Positions 26,401-36,800 of a DNA stretch of 64,000 nt are shown piece after piece. The notes under the pieces were generated by a model. It searched no databases and was not told the origin of the DNA. It was given only the letters and a program-made list of their open reading frames with translations. Each line of letters opens with the position of its first letter. Position 1 is the stretch's first letter. Both the position numbers and the translations under genes were made by a program. Source of the stretch: a virus; IMG/VR virus record IMGVR_UViG_3300032238_000599, positions 1-64,000 of that record; one strand, given 5' to 3'.

Positions 26401-29400
26401 CGCTGTCTCCATTAGCACTATAAATTACTAATGTTTTATAGTCATTCATGAATGAAATTTTTGATCCAAACAATTCTTGATCTTCTACATTTCTACTGTA
26501 AATTTCTTGTAAAGATGAATATGATCCGCTATCTTGTAATTCCCAGATAACTACTTTACCTTCGTTGCTACTAGATAAATTTGGTCTATCATAGTAACTA
26601 CTACCAGTAGCAATATATGTTCCGTTGTCAGATGCTGTTAACGCACCTCCAAGATATTCGTTGGTTTGTGTTCCGTTGATAGTTGTTGTCCAAGTATAGG
26701 CATTGATTGTTAGTGTATAAACAAATGCTTTTCCTTGTCCCGAATTAGCGAACGGTGCCGATACTACTAACGTAGAAGCATCTTTAGATGTTGTAACAAC
26801 AAGCCCAAAGAATTTATTTGAACCCGGGACGTATGTAGAATCTTCTGAGCCATCAAATGTGTCTACAAATGTCCAAGCACCTGATGTATAATTTAACTGT
26901 TTAACATAACCTGTTCCGTTAGCAGTTCTTGCGCCAACAAACAAGGTGTTATTTCCTGCAAATTTAATTGATGTACCAAATTTATCGTTTGCGCCAGGCG
27001 TATTGCTAGGTATATGTGCTTCAGCATTGTATTGCCCGTTAGCGTCAGCTTTATACAGAGACACCATACCTTGATTTGTGGTGCCACTTCCTGCAACACT
27101 AGAGGCATTAGGAGTTGCTATAGCAATCCAAGTTTTATCATCACTGATTTCAACTGCTGATCCAAACTCTCCTAGGGTAACAGTTGCTTCATTACCATTT
27201 AATGTGATAATTTGTTTTTGTATCCAAGAAGCTTTTATACCTTGTTTAATATAGACAATGACTTCACTACGTCCATTTGTAACTGTAGCAACTTTAGCAT
27301 CTCTGCTAACTGCCAACGCTAGTCCTAATTCAAGTCCGTTGACTTTTACAGTATTATTAAATGTGCTTTGTGCATAAACTGTGTTATGTTGATAGACTGT
27401 CCATTTATTACTGCCGTTATTGTCAACCCAGATTAATTCATTTTGTTGTAGTCTTGATGGAATATTTGAACTAATGTTATCAATACTACTAGAACGTTGT
27501 ACTGTAAATCGTAAAGGAAAAATATTTGCGGCCAAATTTGTGTCTGGATCAGGATATGTAATATCTGGGGTATCTAGCACAATAGTTTGAGCACTAGCAG
27601 AAAGTACTTTGAAGAATCCAGCCGCCCCAATAAACGGTAAAGGGTTAACTGTTGGGTTTAGATTATACGCGGCAATATTTGCAGGAGTATTTGTAAGTGC
27701 AAAATATCGGTCGGGAAGGTTGTTTGTTGGGTTAAGCCCGTGAACCGAAGATGTAGTTAATGTAACTTGTTTTAGTGTACTGTTAAAAGAAATAGCAGTA
27801 ACAGTCCAAGATGGTTTTGTCATTCTATAGACATTCCACGACCTCTTTTCAAATGCACACCAAATATAACTTCCTTCTGCAAAGTCAAGAATATTAGTAA
27901 AATTTAAAACTTGATCTAAAGTATCTATGCTTGCAGATACATCTTCAACTCTCACATAACCAGGAGTTCTTAGATAAGAAGTAAAGTCGCTCTTTAATGG
28001 CCAAGGAGCATTGTTATAGTTTAACGGTTTTATATAAACATCATTCGGTGTTTGTCGGATGACAAAATCAACCGCAGTTGGGTCAGGTTGGTTAACCAAT
28101 AGAATTGGTTGAGGATTAAGTTTAAATAGACTCTCATCTAGAGTAAACTCAATTTCATCATATGATTTATTACTACCGTATTGCCCAACACGCAATGCCC
28201 ATTCTTCAAAAAACTTAATGCTTTCTTGATTATCAGCACTTAGTACATCAAACAATTTGTTTAATACGTTTTGTGTACCTTTTTCAATGATCATACCTTG
28301 ATAAAATTTGTATTCTGAAATATCATCTTTAATAATATTTTCAAGGTACTGTCTCTTTTGATAACCGATTAAATGCTGAGCCATCTTTTGTTGCCCGACA
28401 TCAAAGTTATCGCTGTCAAGGCTATAAAAATCTTCAAACTGCTCGGCTTTGTATGTCCAGTTAGGTAGCATCTGGCTCTTTGGTTTTTCTTTTAGTCGTA
28501 TCCAGTTTTCAGGATCGAACTCTTCAGTGCCAGGTAAAAACTTACTAGCACTATAATAAAATTCTTTATGTTTAACTGCATCACCTAAGTTATAATCAGT
28601 CCAAGGTTCCCAGTTTTTAACAGCACCCTCGTCATAGATGAATCCTGGAATGTCAAACCCGCCGAACCAGTCAGTGCTAATGTAAGCAGAAATTTTGATT
28701 TTTTCTTGACGGTATCCAGTTGTTTGTTCGTATATTGTATCGTTAAACAACGTACTATTATCTATTAATAATACATGTTCTTTTTGTACTAGATAAAAAG
28801 TAGCACCGTATATTCCAAAAACATTATTTGGAGTATACTGTACAACATTTCCATCTCTATAACTGTTTAAAAACTCTGGTTCTAATTTTTGACCGTCGGG
28901 TCTAAAAAATTCATATCCATTAAATTGATCTCGAATATCTTCAACTACATTATAACCTAAATCAATGATTAACGAACTTGCGGCAGGACTTAGTGCAATA
29001 ACACTAGAACCCACCGATGATAGTTCTTCAATTATTGAATAATTGTCTAAGTTAAAAGTAATTCCGGAGTCTCCTGATCTCGAAACTCTATAAATTTGAC
29101 CTTCATACCTAATTAAATTTCCAACTTCGTATTTTGTGTTTTCAGACCAGTCAACCCATTTTTCTTGGCCGGTACTCCAATTCTGTGTAGTCCAGAATAA
29201 GAATTCCTTTGAAGCTGTTACCCAGTTAGTGATTACATTTAAGTTATTATTAAAGTCATCAAAAATAAATCCTTGGTCCTGTAGATACTCGCCGTATCCT
29301 AATAAGAAATCAACAACCTCTTGAACTGTTCTAAAAATAGTTCTATAAGGAATAGTAATAATTTCTTCTTTATCCCAACCAGTTCTAATTTGTGCTTCTG

Positions 29401-32400
29401 TTCCGCCTACCATAGGTAAGCTAGGCAACTTTTGGAAATAATCAGTGTTGAACGAAGTTCTAGAAACGTGGCTTACTACAACACGATAAAAAATATTATT
29501 ACTTCTAACAATTTTTCCAGCAATATATTGCTTTTCAGCAGTCCAGTCACTAAATGCTTCGCTGATACCACCGATGTTAATAGTATACCCAACTTTGTTC
29601 CATGGATAATAATTGAAATAAGGGGCACTTGGACTGTAACCGTTAACTTCAAAACCTAATGGCGTTTTTGCAACTAGCACTCCACTGTATGTAAGTTTAC
29701 GAGTTGGACTACTTGTATTAAACACAATAGAATAATTTTCTTGTGGAACAAATACTCCTCCAACTGCTGTAGGATTTTTACTGTCTAAAAGTAAATTAAA
29801 TTTTTCTTTTTCTGTAAAGCCGGCAATACGATATGACAATTGTACAGACAAATTATCTAGATCGTATCTATATTGTTTTAGAGACTTTAAGTTGTCGCTT
29901 TGAATATAGTCAACTAGATAGTTTACTAGTCCAACAGTTTGAACTCTTGTAGTATCAGAATAAATGTTAGGCGTAACAACATCTGCTAATCGTGTTCTTA
30001 CTCCGGTATCTTTATAAACAATTTGTCCAGATAGATCTCGATATACTCTTGCACGATCATATAATCTTGAAACTAATTCTGCTGGGTGTGAAAGTATAAC
30101 CGAAGCTAGCACTCCAAAAGGATAGTAACTGCTTCGACGCCATGCAGACTCAACTGGTGCAACATCTCCGAACAAATAATCTTGTTGGATTGTTGTAGTG
30201 ATTAATCCTTGAGCAGTATTTGACTCTATTGGATTTGCTATTTCACCGTTTTCAGTTACAGGTATGCAGTTTAACAAATATGGTCTTGCAAATTTAGGAT
30301 TACGAACTACTGCCTTTCCTGGCTCTCTTATCACGCCTTCGCTAAGATCTTGCCACATTACAAGGTTGTTAGAAGTATACGGCGCAAGACCGTAGACATC
30401 TTGCCACCAGCTTGGTTCTATATAGTAACCTAACATTTCCCAAGGGCATAGATGAGGGCGATCTGTGTCGTATAACCAACGATATATACCTCTCCAATAT
30501 CCAGGAACTTCTCTACCGTCCGGTGCTGTGTGCCCTCTGTAGTTGTAAGTAATTGGATTGGTTGCGTCAAACTTTAAAGGTTTAGTAAAATCTTTATCAA
30601 TTAATTTTGACCATTGATAGAAATTATTTGAAAGAATTTTTGTAAATTCACTAAGAGAATAATCATTATCAACATTATAACGAGGCACATAATCAAGAAT
30701 ATCAAAAAGTGCGGTGTCGTATTTTACTTTGATATTATTAAAAATTCGCTTTTCTAATTCTAAAAGTAAATCATCTCTGTAATCGTTATATGCTACAACA
30801 ATGCTACCATCGTGTCCTTGTATTACATATGTTGGATTTACAAAAGAAGTATCAAGATACTTCATCGGTTTAAATCTTGGCCATAGTCCTAGTTTTGTAG
30901 GAGTCGATGGAACAAAACTTCCGTCTGTTGTTTCGTACTCAACAATTTTAATTACGTCATCGTTGGCTAATTCACTGTAAGTAATTGTAACAAAACCATC
31001 ACCGTGGAATTCATAATCTACTCCATGAACTAATTGTACATCGTTTACATAAACTAATACAGCATTTGGTCCTACTGTGTCTAATGTAAAATTGCTAGAA
31101 AGCGGATATTGTTTAATCCTGTAGTCAACAACTGTGATTGTAGTAATTTTGGCGGCTCCGTAAGGAACCATGTCACTGAAATAATAAGGAAATGTTGTTG
31201 GTTTATTTTTATTAATGTCTTCTAAAATTAAATCAACAAATCTTACAGGGTCAACATCAATACCCAATGATTCTGCAGAAATCATAAACTCTCGTTTAAA
31301 TTTTCCATAGTCATCTCGAGATTCTTGAATAGCCTTAATAACGTTACTGTTCTTAGAAGTAATATGATACATGGCCATAGGCAATGCACCACTATGTTGA
31401 ACAAATTTTGTACCGTACTGATTGATTGGACCAATATCTCTTAAGTTTGTAGGACCCGGAAAGGTCCCTTTAAATGTTGTTAGGTTATCAATAATACTAT
31501 CAACATGATCAATAACTTCGCCTAGTGTAAATTGATTAATATCTGCGTTTAACGGATTATTCTGTAGGTTAATTGGGATTTCGTAATAGCCGTTTGAATT
31601 TTTAGGCTGTGCTGAAAAGGCACGCATAGTTAAAACATCATCTAATGTGATGTCTGTATTAAGCACAATTCTTTTATATCTAGGAGAATCAATAATTGTC
31701 CAATGATCTTTAGATAATCGTTTTCCGTTGATATAAATTCTTAGTTCTAGATCATCTAAGTTAGTCTTGTCATCAAATACATCAAGGTCAAAGTTGTTAA
31801 TTTTTCCAGAGTTTCTATAAACTCTAACAATTGGTTGGTAATGAGAAACGTTGCTAATTTCCCAACCGTTGACATAATGAACATTACTTAACCCGTTTGA
31901 TTTAACTAGACTTCCTACATTAGTTGTTATTGTCTTAACATCGAGCAATGTTTTGTAAATGAAAGTATCTGTTAACAAGTTAAAATCAAAAACAATATCA
32001 CCTACGTTATTAATATTTTTATGTTTAAGAGCAAAGCCTAATTCACTATCTGCTGTTCCGGTGCCAATTGCATATGAAAATAATTTTGTACCGATGAATG
32101 TTGAACCGTCGTATATTGTTTTGTCGCCAAAACTATAACGGTTAGTATCAACTACATCAAACAATGGTGTTTGATTAAGGGAAGTTTTTGTCTGAGAAAC
32201 TACCCAAGTAGTTCCGTTATACCAGTACATTAATCCTTGATTATTATTTCCGTACTTAACTAATGCTGTCTGATAAAGGACCGGAGAACTTTCTTCAACT
32301 AATCGAATTTGTCTACGACGAGCTTCGCCGGGCGGTACAACTTCAATAAATTCAACTCGGTAAATTTTATTTTTTACAAGAATATCAGTGTCGGCTAAAA

Positions 32401-33835
32401 ATAATACACGCTGTCCTTGAGACAACTGCACACCGTCTACATTATAACCTAGCTGGCCTTCGATTGTACTAAACACATCTGCTGTAAATGTATCAATTAC
32501 ATCTACATCAAGTATAGCCTCAAGTCCAGAATTAAATAATTTTAAGCCAGCTTCAAATTCAATAATAGGACGAATAGCTCGAGCTAGTTGATCTAAACTA
32601 GCGATTTTGCCATTATAAGCCGCACTAGTTTCAATTACATCTTTGTGAAACCAGCGATTATATCTTGCCCATGGATTTCTATCCTTGCTTGCTCTGTTAA
32701 TTACAATATAATCTTTCTTGTTTGAGTATGACGTGGCAATATCAAAAGGATAGTAGTCAAACGTTGTATCATCGAACGGAACTACAACACTATCAGAATA
32801 ATTAGAAATAATTTCTAAGTCACGTTCTGCAACTAATTGAATTTTATCGCCAACACCTTCTACATAAAATAAATCTGTAGCATATTTTTCAGGTGTAACT
32901 ATTCCTCTAAATTTTAATTTCATACCATTGCTTAACTGTGTTCCGTTAGGCAATGTATAAGTTTTCTTACCTATAACATCTCTTTCAACATCAATTTCTG
33001 TATTTTCAGTAATGTTATAAATTTTAATAACGCCGCCAACGTTAGCATCATTTTCACTAACATAAAATAATACATTAGGCGCATTGTTTGGAATCTTAAT
33101 TGTGATTGTGCCGTCTTCTACCGCAGAAATAGTACTATCACCCCAATCATATCTGTCTGAGGTTCCGGCTGTTTTAGCAGTTTTAAAACTAAACGGTTCG
33201 CCTTGACTCTTAATAACAAAGTTATAAGTTTGTCCTCTAAATAGTTTTAATATGGGATTTCTAGTAAGGCCGTTTGGAGTAAACACATACTCTTTGCTTC
33301 CGCCCTCGTCTTCAACATTAACAGTATATGTACTTTCAATGGTACGTTGTTGTCCAACTATATCGATAACATCAGGACCGTAAGGCAACCAGTAGTATTG
33401 TTGGAAGTTAACAAACTTGTCCCAATCAATGTGCGGATTCCAAGAATAAAATTCTTGGCGATTTAAACGTTCGTGATTAGAAACATTGCCGCCAAACACA
33501 TCTAGTTGATTAATATAATCAATATAGTCTTTATAATATTCAACGTTACCTAACGAATCTTTAACTGTTAGACTTGGTTCTAACTGATAATTTTGTCTAT
33601 CGCCGTCAACCGATTTAACAAAAATATTTGATCCGGTTGAAGATTTTGCGTTTTGACGTCCGATATATCCGTTAACTTTTTTAACCGTTCCGGGTTGTAC
33701 TAATTGATCTAATGTAGCATTAGTAAATTTTTTGTTACTGTCTGTTCTATAGAACCGAGGTAACAACGAAGAAGTTTTAATAGTCTTCTTGCTACCTCTT
33801 GAAGGAACCGGATATTCGTTTTGATTCTTTGCCAT
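20405..33835 (-). CDS. giant baseplate/tail structural protein (4476 aa)
   Basis: A single uninterrupted frame of 13.4 kb, following gp6 with a 3-base gap. In T4 the genes after gp6 are gp7, gp8 and gp10; this position suggests a giant wedge or appendage protein, but I see no clear match to those. Visible parts: an aromatic N-terminal region (SWNPHIDWDKFVNFQQYYW), carbohydrate-binding-like aromatic modules near residues 1430, 1560, 1745 and 4320 (for example YEVGNLIRYEGQIYRV), a seven-repeat FG-GAP-like propeller at about 2160-2560, tandem GxGY-AP repeats near 2940 and 3320-3380, and beta-rich modules toward the C-terminus. No membrane segment is seen. It may span or decorate the baseplate and bind cell-surface glycans (inference). 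Confidence 0.8.
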   Translation of the reverse strand: MAKNQNEYPVPSRGSKKTIKTSSLLPRFYRTDSNKKFTNATLDQLVQPGTVKKVNGYIGRQNAKSSTGSNIFVKSVDGDRQNYQLEPSLTVKDSLGNVEYYKDYIDYINQLDVFGGNVSNHERLNRQEFYSWNPHIDWDKFVNFQQYYWLPYGPDVIDIVGQQRTIESTYTVNVEDEGGSKEYVFTPNGLTRNPILKLFRGQTYNFVIKSQGEPFSFKTAKTAGTSDRYDWGDSTISAVEDGTITIKIPNNAPNVLFYVSENDANVGGVIKIYNITENTEIDVERDVIGKKTYTLPNGTQLSNGMKLKFRGIVTPEKYATDLFYVEGVGDKIQLVAERDLEIISNYSDSVVVPFDDTTFDYYPFDIATSYSNKKDYIVINRASKDRNPWARYNRWFHKDVIETSAAYNGKIASLDQLARAIRPIIEFEAGLKLFNSGLEAILDVDVIDTFTADVFSTIEGQLGYNVDGVQLSQGQRVLFLADTDILVKNKIYRVEFIEVVPPGEARRRQIRLVEESSPVLYQTALVKYGNNNQGLMYWYNGTTWVVSQTKTSLNQTPLFDVVDTNRYSFGDKTIYDGSTFIGTKLFSYAIGTGTADSELGFALKHKNINNVGDIVFDFNLLTDTFIYKTLLDVKTITTNVGSLVKSNGLSNVHYVNGWEISNVSHYQPIVRVYRNSGKINNFDLDVFDDKTNLDDLELRIYINGKRLSKDHWTIIDSPRYKRIVLNTDITLDDVLTMRAFSAQPKNSNGYYEIPINLQNNPLNADINQFTLGEVIDHVDSIIDNLTTFKGTFPGPTNLRDIGPINQYGTKFVQHSGALPMAMYHITSKNSNVIKAIQESRDDYGKFKREFMISAESLGIDVDPVRFVDLILEDINKNKPTTFPYYFSDMVPYGAAKITTITVVDYRIKQYPLSSNFTLDTVGPNAVLVYVNDVQLVHGVDYEFHGDGFVTITYSELANDDVIKIVEYETTDGSFVPSTPTKLGLWPRFKPMKYLDTSFVNPTYVIQGHDGSIVVAYNDYRDDLLLELEKRIFNNIKVKYDTALFDILDYVPRYNVDNDYSLSEFTKILSNNFYQWSKLIDKDFTKPLKFDATNPITYNYRGHTAPDGREVPGYWRGIYRWLYDTDRPHLCPWEMLGYYIEPSWWQDVYGLAPYTSNNLVMWQDLSEGVIREPGKAVVRNPKFARPYLLNCIPVTENGEIANPIESNTAQGLITTTIQQDYLFGDVAPVESAWRRSSYYPFGVLASVILSHPAELVSRLYDRARVYRDLSGQIVYKDTGVRTRLADVVTPNIYSDTTRVQTVGLVNYLVDYIQSDNLKSLKQYRYDLDNLSVQLSYRIAGFTEKEKFNLLLDSKNPTAVGGVFVPQENYSIVFNTSSPTRKLTYSGVLVAKTPLGFEVNGYSPSAPYFNYYPWNKVGYTINIGGISEAFSDWTAEKQYIAGKIVRSNNIFYRVVVSHVSRTSFNTDYFQKLPSLPMVGGTEAQIRTGWDKEEIITIPYRTIFRTVQEVVDFLLGYGEYLQDQGFIFDDFNNNLNVITNWVTASKEFLFWTTQNWSTGQEKWVDWSENTKYEVGNLIRYEGQIYRVSRSGDSGITFNLDNYSIIEELSSVGSSVIALSPAASSLIIDLGYNVVEDIRDQFNGYEFFRPDGQKLEPEFLNSYRDGNVVQYTPNNVFGIYGATFYLVQKEHVLLIDNSTLFNDTIYEQTTGYRQEKIKISAYISTDWFGGFDIPGFIYDEGAVKNWEPWTDYNLGDAVKHKEFYYSASKFLPGTEEFDPENWIRLKEKPKSQMLPNWTYKAEQFEDFYSLDSDNFDVGQQKMAQHLIGYQKRQYLENIIKDDISEYKFYQGMIIEKGTQNVLNKLFDVLSADNQESIKFFEEWALRVGQYGSNKSYDEIEFTLDESLFKLNPQPILLVNQPDPTAVDFVIRQTPNDVYIKPLNYNNAPWPLKSDFTSYLRTPGYVRVEDVSASIDTLDQVLNFTNILDFAEGSYIWCAFEKRSWNVYRMTKPSWTVTAISFNSTLKQVTLTTSSVHGLNPTNNLPDRYFALTNTPANIAAYNLNPTVNPLPFIGAAGFFKVLSASAQTIVLDTPDITYPDPDTNLAANIFPLRFTVQRSSSIDNISSNIPSRLQQNELIWVDNNGSNKWTVYQHNTVYAQSTFNNTVKVNGLELGLALAVSRDAKVATVTNGRSEVIVYIKQGIKASWIQKQIITLNGNEATVTLGEFGSAVEISDDKTWIAIATPNASSVAGSGTTNQGMVSLYKADANGQYNAEAHIPSNTPGANDKFGTSIKFAGNNTLFVGARTANGTGYVKQLNYTSGAWTFVDTFDGSEDSTYVPGSNKFFGLVVTTSKDASTLVVSAPFANSGQGKAFVYTLTINAYTWTTTINGTQTNEYLGGALTASDNGTYIATGSSYYDRPNLSSSNEGKVVIWELQDSGSYSSLQEIYSRNVEDQELFGSKISFMNDYKTLVIYSANGDSVDPVTFQPTTDSGRVDVYDRYNINWVYSESIGTTDASSAIWGAGFAVANNHVLVSAPEETSGNYLTGVVYDYQKYANTYSWTPYREELPKIDLAKIKKVFLYNKVSNEIVTYLDIVDPIQGNLIGIADQEIRYKTYYDPAIYTSGVTTLDTVNVDDGMSWNDRQVGMLWWDLRTAKFIDAYNGDVVYRNTNWNTLYPTASIDVYEWVETTLKPSQWDAQADTTAGLVANISGKSLYGDSAYCVKKRYDNVAKTFKNIYYFWVKNKTTTPNVPNRNISANNVSKLITDPKGQGCQYVAFTSNNSISLVNVKPNLAHTDVHLVVEYWTIDQYDINSHSQWKLISNDTNSSLPARIENKLIDSFCGKDQADRLVPDLDLPAKIRYGVEDRPRQSMFMNRYEALKQYLERINKVLKSNTIVEDRDISDLNQYEAPPSTITGLYDTVIDTDAELRFVGTSTFRQAIFVPVVVDGRIIEVKIIDAGLGYVNAPYLDVTGPSGINAKIKTILGTRGQVVDVNIENPGEGYDDRINSIGVTYTQVTIRRLTVLVKNDSGANGNWSIYAYDSSSEDWFRIRSQSYDVRNYWEYIDWYSTGYTQFDPVDYVVDATYLLPTVLATVGQIVKVNNVGTGGWLLLEKYADSSSIDYTQSYKIVGRQNGTIQLSDKLYKFSNTNLGYDGPLYDGDNFDNTASSELRIILTTIKNKLLIDNLKQDYLDAFFAMIRYAFSEQTFIDWAFKTSFVRAQHNVGPLKEKVTYNNDNLADFESYVNEVKPYRTKIREFVSSYTALDNTQSVVTDFDLQPAYIDGKLDEIYTTASSGAIESNVPVVLEYPWKHWYDNAGYTITSIEIVDGGTGYLSAPLIKFENNSGSGASATAFIANGRVNRIDILNRGTGYFKAPTITFDGGLDVDGNSARAVAIIGNGLVRSNLLKIKFDRVSGNYFITNLQETETFTASGSQLSFNLKWSPKLNRGDASITVNGIDALDGTYSLSSKKSVTRGYTSYYGSLSFTSPPVAGSVVKISYIKDFNYLSAADRVNFYYNPDSGELGKDVRQLMTGVDYGGVQITGLGFEVPRGWGSLPWFSDGWDSQDPTFEDYIVLISANNTTHTFTLPYTPEAGEQINVYHKIGSTAPIRLDALEYNGIKIPEKPLVIMQTFVGDGTNKTINIPVSHTITVGDEFIFRKSTSDGSIKPSETDYDTAITGGDLAYQSATGLAADDIIIDGDGLVTANTSHGPEEVVPGQIVDALAIKVKTRPNDGSANIIYHNYVYDGETDTFPLGQVPNGPQAVAVLFSNLERPLVIDVDFTVDYAQQSVTLLTMPPVGAMISVIDFGFSGIGLVEIDYFVANGETNEYITGASWNDEGINAIVYVDGVVPPYEIFKTDSTYDVANLVGIRFAGVIPLNALINYAIFNSAEQSFSVMKTETFFADGGTTYTLNNPVGTTIPLEANVIVYTNENNSVFTGPSGTYFTIEKDLAGKKILEYTIPPTRYLPYSIDAVNVVVIVDGVVLDPGIDYSLDLSGITVKIKAKIFNKYEGKTLTISVNSENTYVCSGNTIIFGSAQPAGRRITVISYYKHEYLDIQRTNITVTADVSVTPESVYYYNYLSIFGKRIKLDRPVIDDSRVWIVKNGRMLQQSVDYKLNPDLESVFLTDLPLVGDKFTVMTFGSNVVRKEFEFMIFKDMLNRTHYKRLSRERRTVLLQELKWNDTEIIIRDDRVLNPPNKFNNLPGIIYVNGERIEYFTKVGNVLSQLRRGTLGTGVKNSYPVGTIVQDIGASETVPYQDRTLSDVITVTDPAVLTYTLKEISPILDETSIGTSWYRDTIPVNYGQSNDIDVFVGGYEILGDWSSNVSYSVNDIVNVGSYTFRCLTAHTSSEAFETDSNKWKFFVGNIHLKKKPYKAHNVNIHYESPEGDITLESDFSVRGTAISPVKGIRLTHNLAEGTRFTVVQKKGTLWEDAGTSLTYSNNTIAKFITADLDLIDVISDINGDPLTDNDGNILEI

Positions 33836-33838
33836 TTA

Positions 33839-36800
33839 TTACCCGCCTGATGCACTAGTGATTGTTTGTTGTGCTGTAGCTGTTGATGATGTTACAGCGA
33901 TGCCCGTTGTTTTAATACTACTTGCTGTTATGCCTGTAATAATTTCTATGTCGTCTACAGTAGCTCCGCTAATAAACAACTGATCGGCTTCTGCTTTAAT
34001 TTCATAGAAACTACCAAATCCTAAACTACCTGATCGTGGAACTATTACGAAATTAGTAATTGTAGGTGCAAGATTGTTCATAACATAAGTTGCTAGTTCT
34101 GAGAAATAGAAAGTATCTCCAAAGTCCCAATTTTCTAAAGCAAAAAATTCATTAATTGCAATTAGAACATTTGTTTTAATTTCATTATCACTTACTACTT
34201 GTGCAGAGTTTTTAACTACTTTAAATATAGCCTGGACATCTGCATTTGATTTGGTACCAAATAGTACTCGGTACTTTACTGGGTGATAGATAATTTCATC
34301 ACTAATTGATTTAATTAAATTTAAACTCGGGCTAAGTGAACTGTATAATTGATCTGAACTAGGTGCCAATGGTTCATAAGTTCTGCTACCATCTAGCCAT
34401 TGTCTAAATTGTACATCATAATTTCTAGTCAATACAAAAATGTCAATGATATTACTAATTGTTGGATCAATCCTAGTCTCATAGTCAGCACTATGCACAT
34501 ATTGGAATTTGATATTTCCACGCCCAGAAAAAACTTTATAATCTAAACTAGGCACTAACTTACTTTGTAATAAGTTTAGTCGTTTAACAACGTTAGTTTT
34601 TACAAAATAAAAATATTGCCCGTCAGTATGATTAATTAACGGATACGCATTATTTTCCGCATAAAATATTTTAACTTTGTTGTTTATATTACTAACATAT
34701 CTATAATCTTCTTGTCCTTTTTCAACAAGGTATTTTTCTAAGATAACAAATTTTGTTTGCAGTACTGCGGCTTCTGTTTCATTAACATCCGGCGGGGCAA
34801 CTAGATTAAAAAACAAATCTGGATTGTCTACAATGCCGTCATCGTTTTCATCAGAGAATGTAATTTCAATCTTTTTAGTATCTTTATATCCATCTAATCC
34901 TATAAACTCTTTCGATATTTCCCAATTCAAATCATAGGTAAAAGGTACGGTATCATCTGGTTGAGTGTTGATGTTTAAAATTCGAATTTGATCTTTAACA
35001 ATTAGGTTAGTTCTACTATCGTAGATTTTATTTGTTTCATCAAAATAAAAACGAACTTTTGCGTCACTTTCAAACACATATCTTAATAAACGAGATGTAA
35101 CAGTATAGTATTCATTATCTGTAGTAAACAGTATTAGCCAGCTTGAATCTAACTGCTGATTTGTGTTATCACCTTGTTTACCTAGACTAAAATTACTCTT
35201 AGAGTCAAGATTTGTTTCAAAAACTATTACCCAACTCTTCTGATCAATATCATAACGTAAGCCAAAAGGCTTGTTAGAAAAGATTAAATTGATCATTGTA
35301 GAAATAGTACTAGTATCTAAAGTAGTTCTCCACTTTGGAATTATCCTATTAAGAATAGCACCGTCAGGAACGATAGAACTTAATACCACTGGACCAAGGC
35401 CTGTTAATAATGTTCCTACTCCGCCGGCGCGGCCGTCGCCTGTTACTCCGACTACAGTAGCCCATAATTCAGTAGAAGTGTTAAGTCCTTGAACAGTTGT
35501 TAGCTCATTATTCTTGTCTCTTTGAAAATATTGAGGAAGACCACCTGGAGTGTCAGGAGCGGTAAATTTAATCAAACTTCCAAGATCGACATACTTTAAA
35601 GTAGTAAGTGCATAGGTAGAAACTGGCAATATTGCGCCGTCATTTGTTGATCGAAAATACCCAGTGCCTTCATTTGTATCACTAGTTACAAATCCCCATG
35701 CTACTTCTGCTTCAGTATAAGATATTAAATTAAAGTTAGCATAATAGTAATTTCTTAGAGCAGGTTCTTTTAGAGTATCAATAATTTTATTGTATATAAT
35801 ACCTTCAATGTCAGTTCTAGTTACGTAAGTAAATCTATAACTGTCATTGTATTCTTCTCGATAAATCACGCCATCGTCAGCAAATATATTTGTTGAGCTA
35901 TACTTTCCTGTAGGATCAACTAGATCAAAATATCGACTAATTCCGCTTGCTGAACGATTCATTGCTTTAACTTTAGCAACATCTTGGCTAACGCCTAGCG
36001 GACTAATATTATAATCTTCGCCTGTAATCATACGGTTTTGTGTATAATAAGTTTGAGGCGCATTAGTCTTGATACTGTCGTTTGTTTCACTAACACTCGA
36101 ATTAGTTACAGATGTTTGTAAACTTAAAGTTAAAGTCAATACTTCTTGTTGTCCTACATTTGAAATGTACGGAACATCAATGCTTATACTTTTAATGTCT
36201 TTAGCATTAATTGTATAAGATAGTGCATTGCTAGTTCTATAGTAAGTACGGAATGTGCCTAGTGGAAGGCTCCCAAACGTTCCATCACTAAATGTTAAAC
36301 TAACTCGATCGCCTGCACGAGTTACAACACCATAAATGTTTTTAATATTTTTCTTTAGACTATTATAGATAATGTTGTTGCCTTCAAAGCTAGGAACTTT
36401 TGCCCATAGTTCTGATTCAACACCGTTTTGATTTAATCTGTATAACCATACATCTGAGTCGTTAACGTTTACTGCGTCAATGTCAACGCTTTCGTTATTG
36501 CTAGGCTGAGTAATTGTAAACGTGCCTTGATTTAATGTTCCTTGACGGAAATGTAAAAAGAATCCTGAACTAGGACTTGCCGCGCCGCGGCCGTCATTTC
36601 GATACAAGAACGCAAGATGGTTACCAATTCTTGGGGGTTCTTCATAGATGAATGTTTCGTCTTTGAAAACCGTTGACACTATTTCAAATGTCATAGAACG
36701 TCCGTCGATTGCTTTACTAAAAGTATAAACCGGAACATCAGTATTAGTAGCTTGGAAACGATATTGTTCTGTTGGAATGCCGTTAATTACTGCTTTGTCA

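Noticed and set aside
20405-33835. Rightward reading frames inside the giant gene
   Set aside because: They are short, Cys/Ser-rich shadows of the coding strand without ribosome-binding sites or family features.
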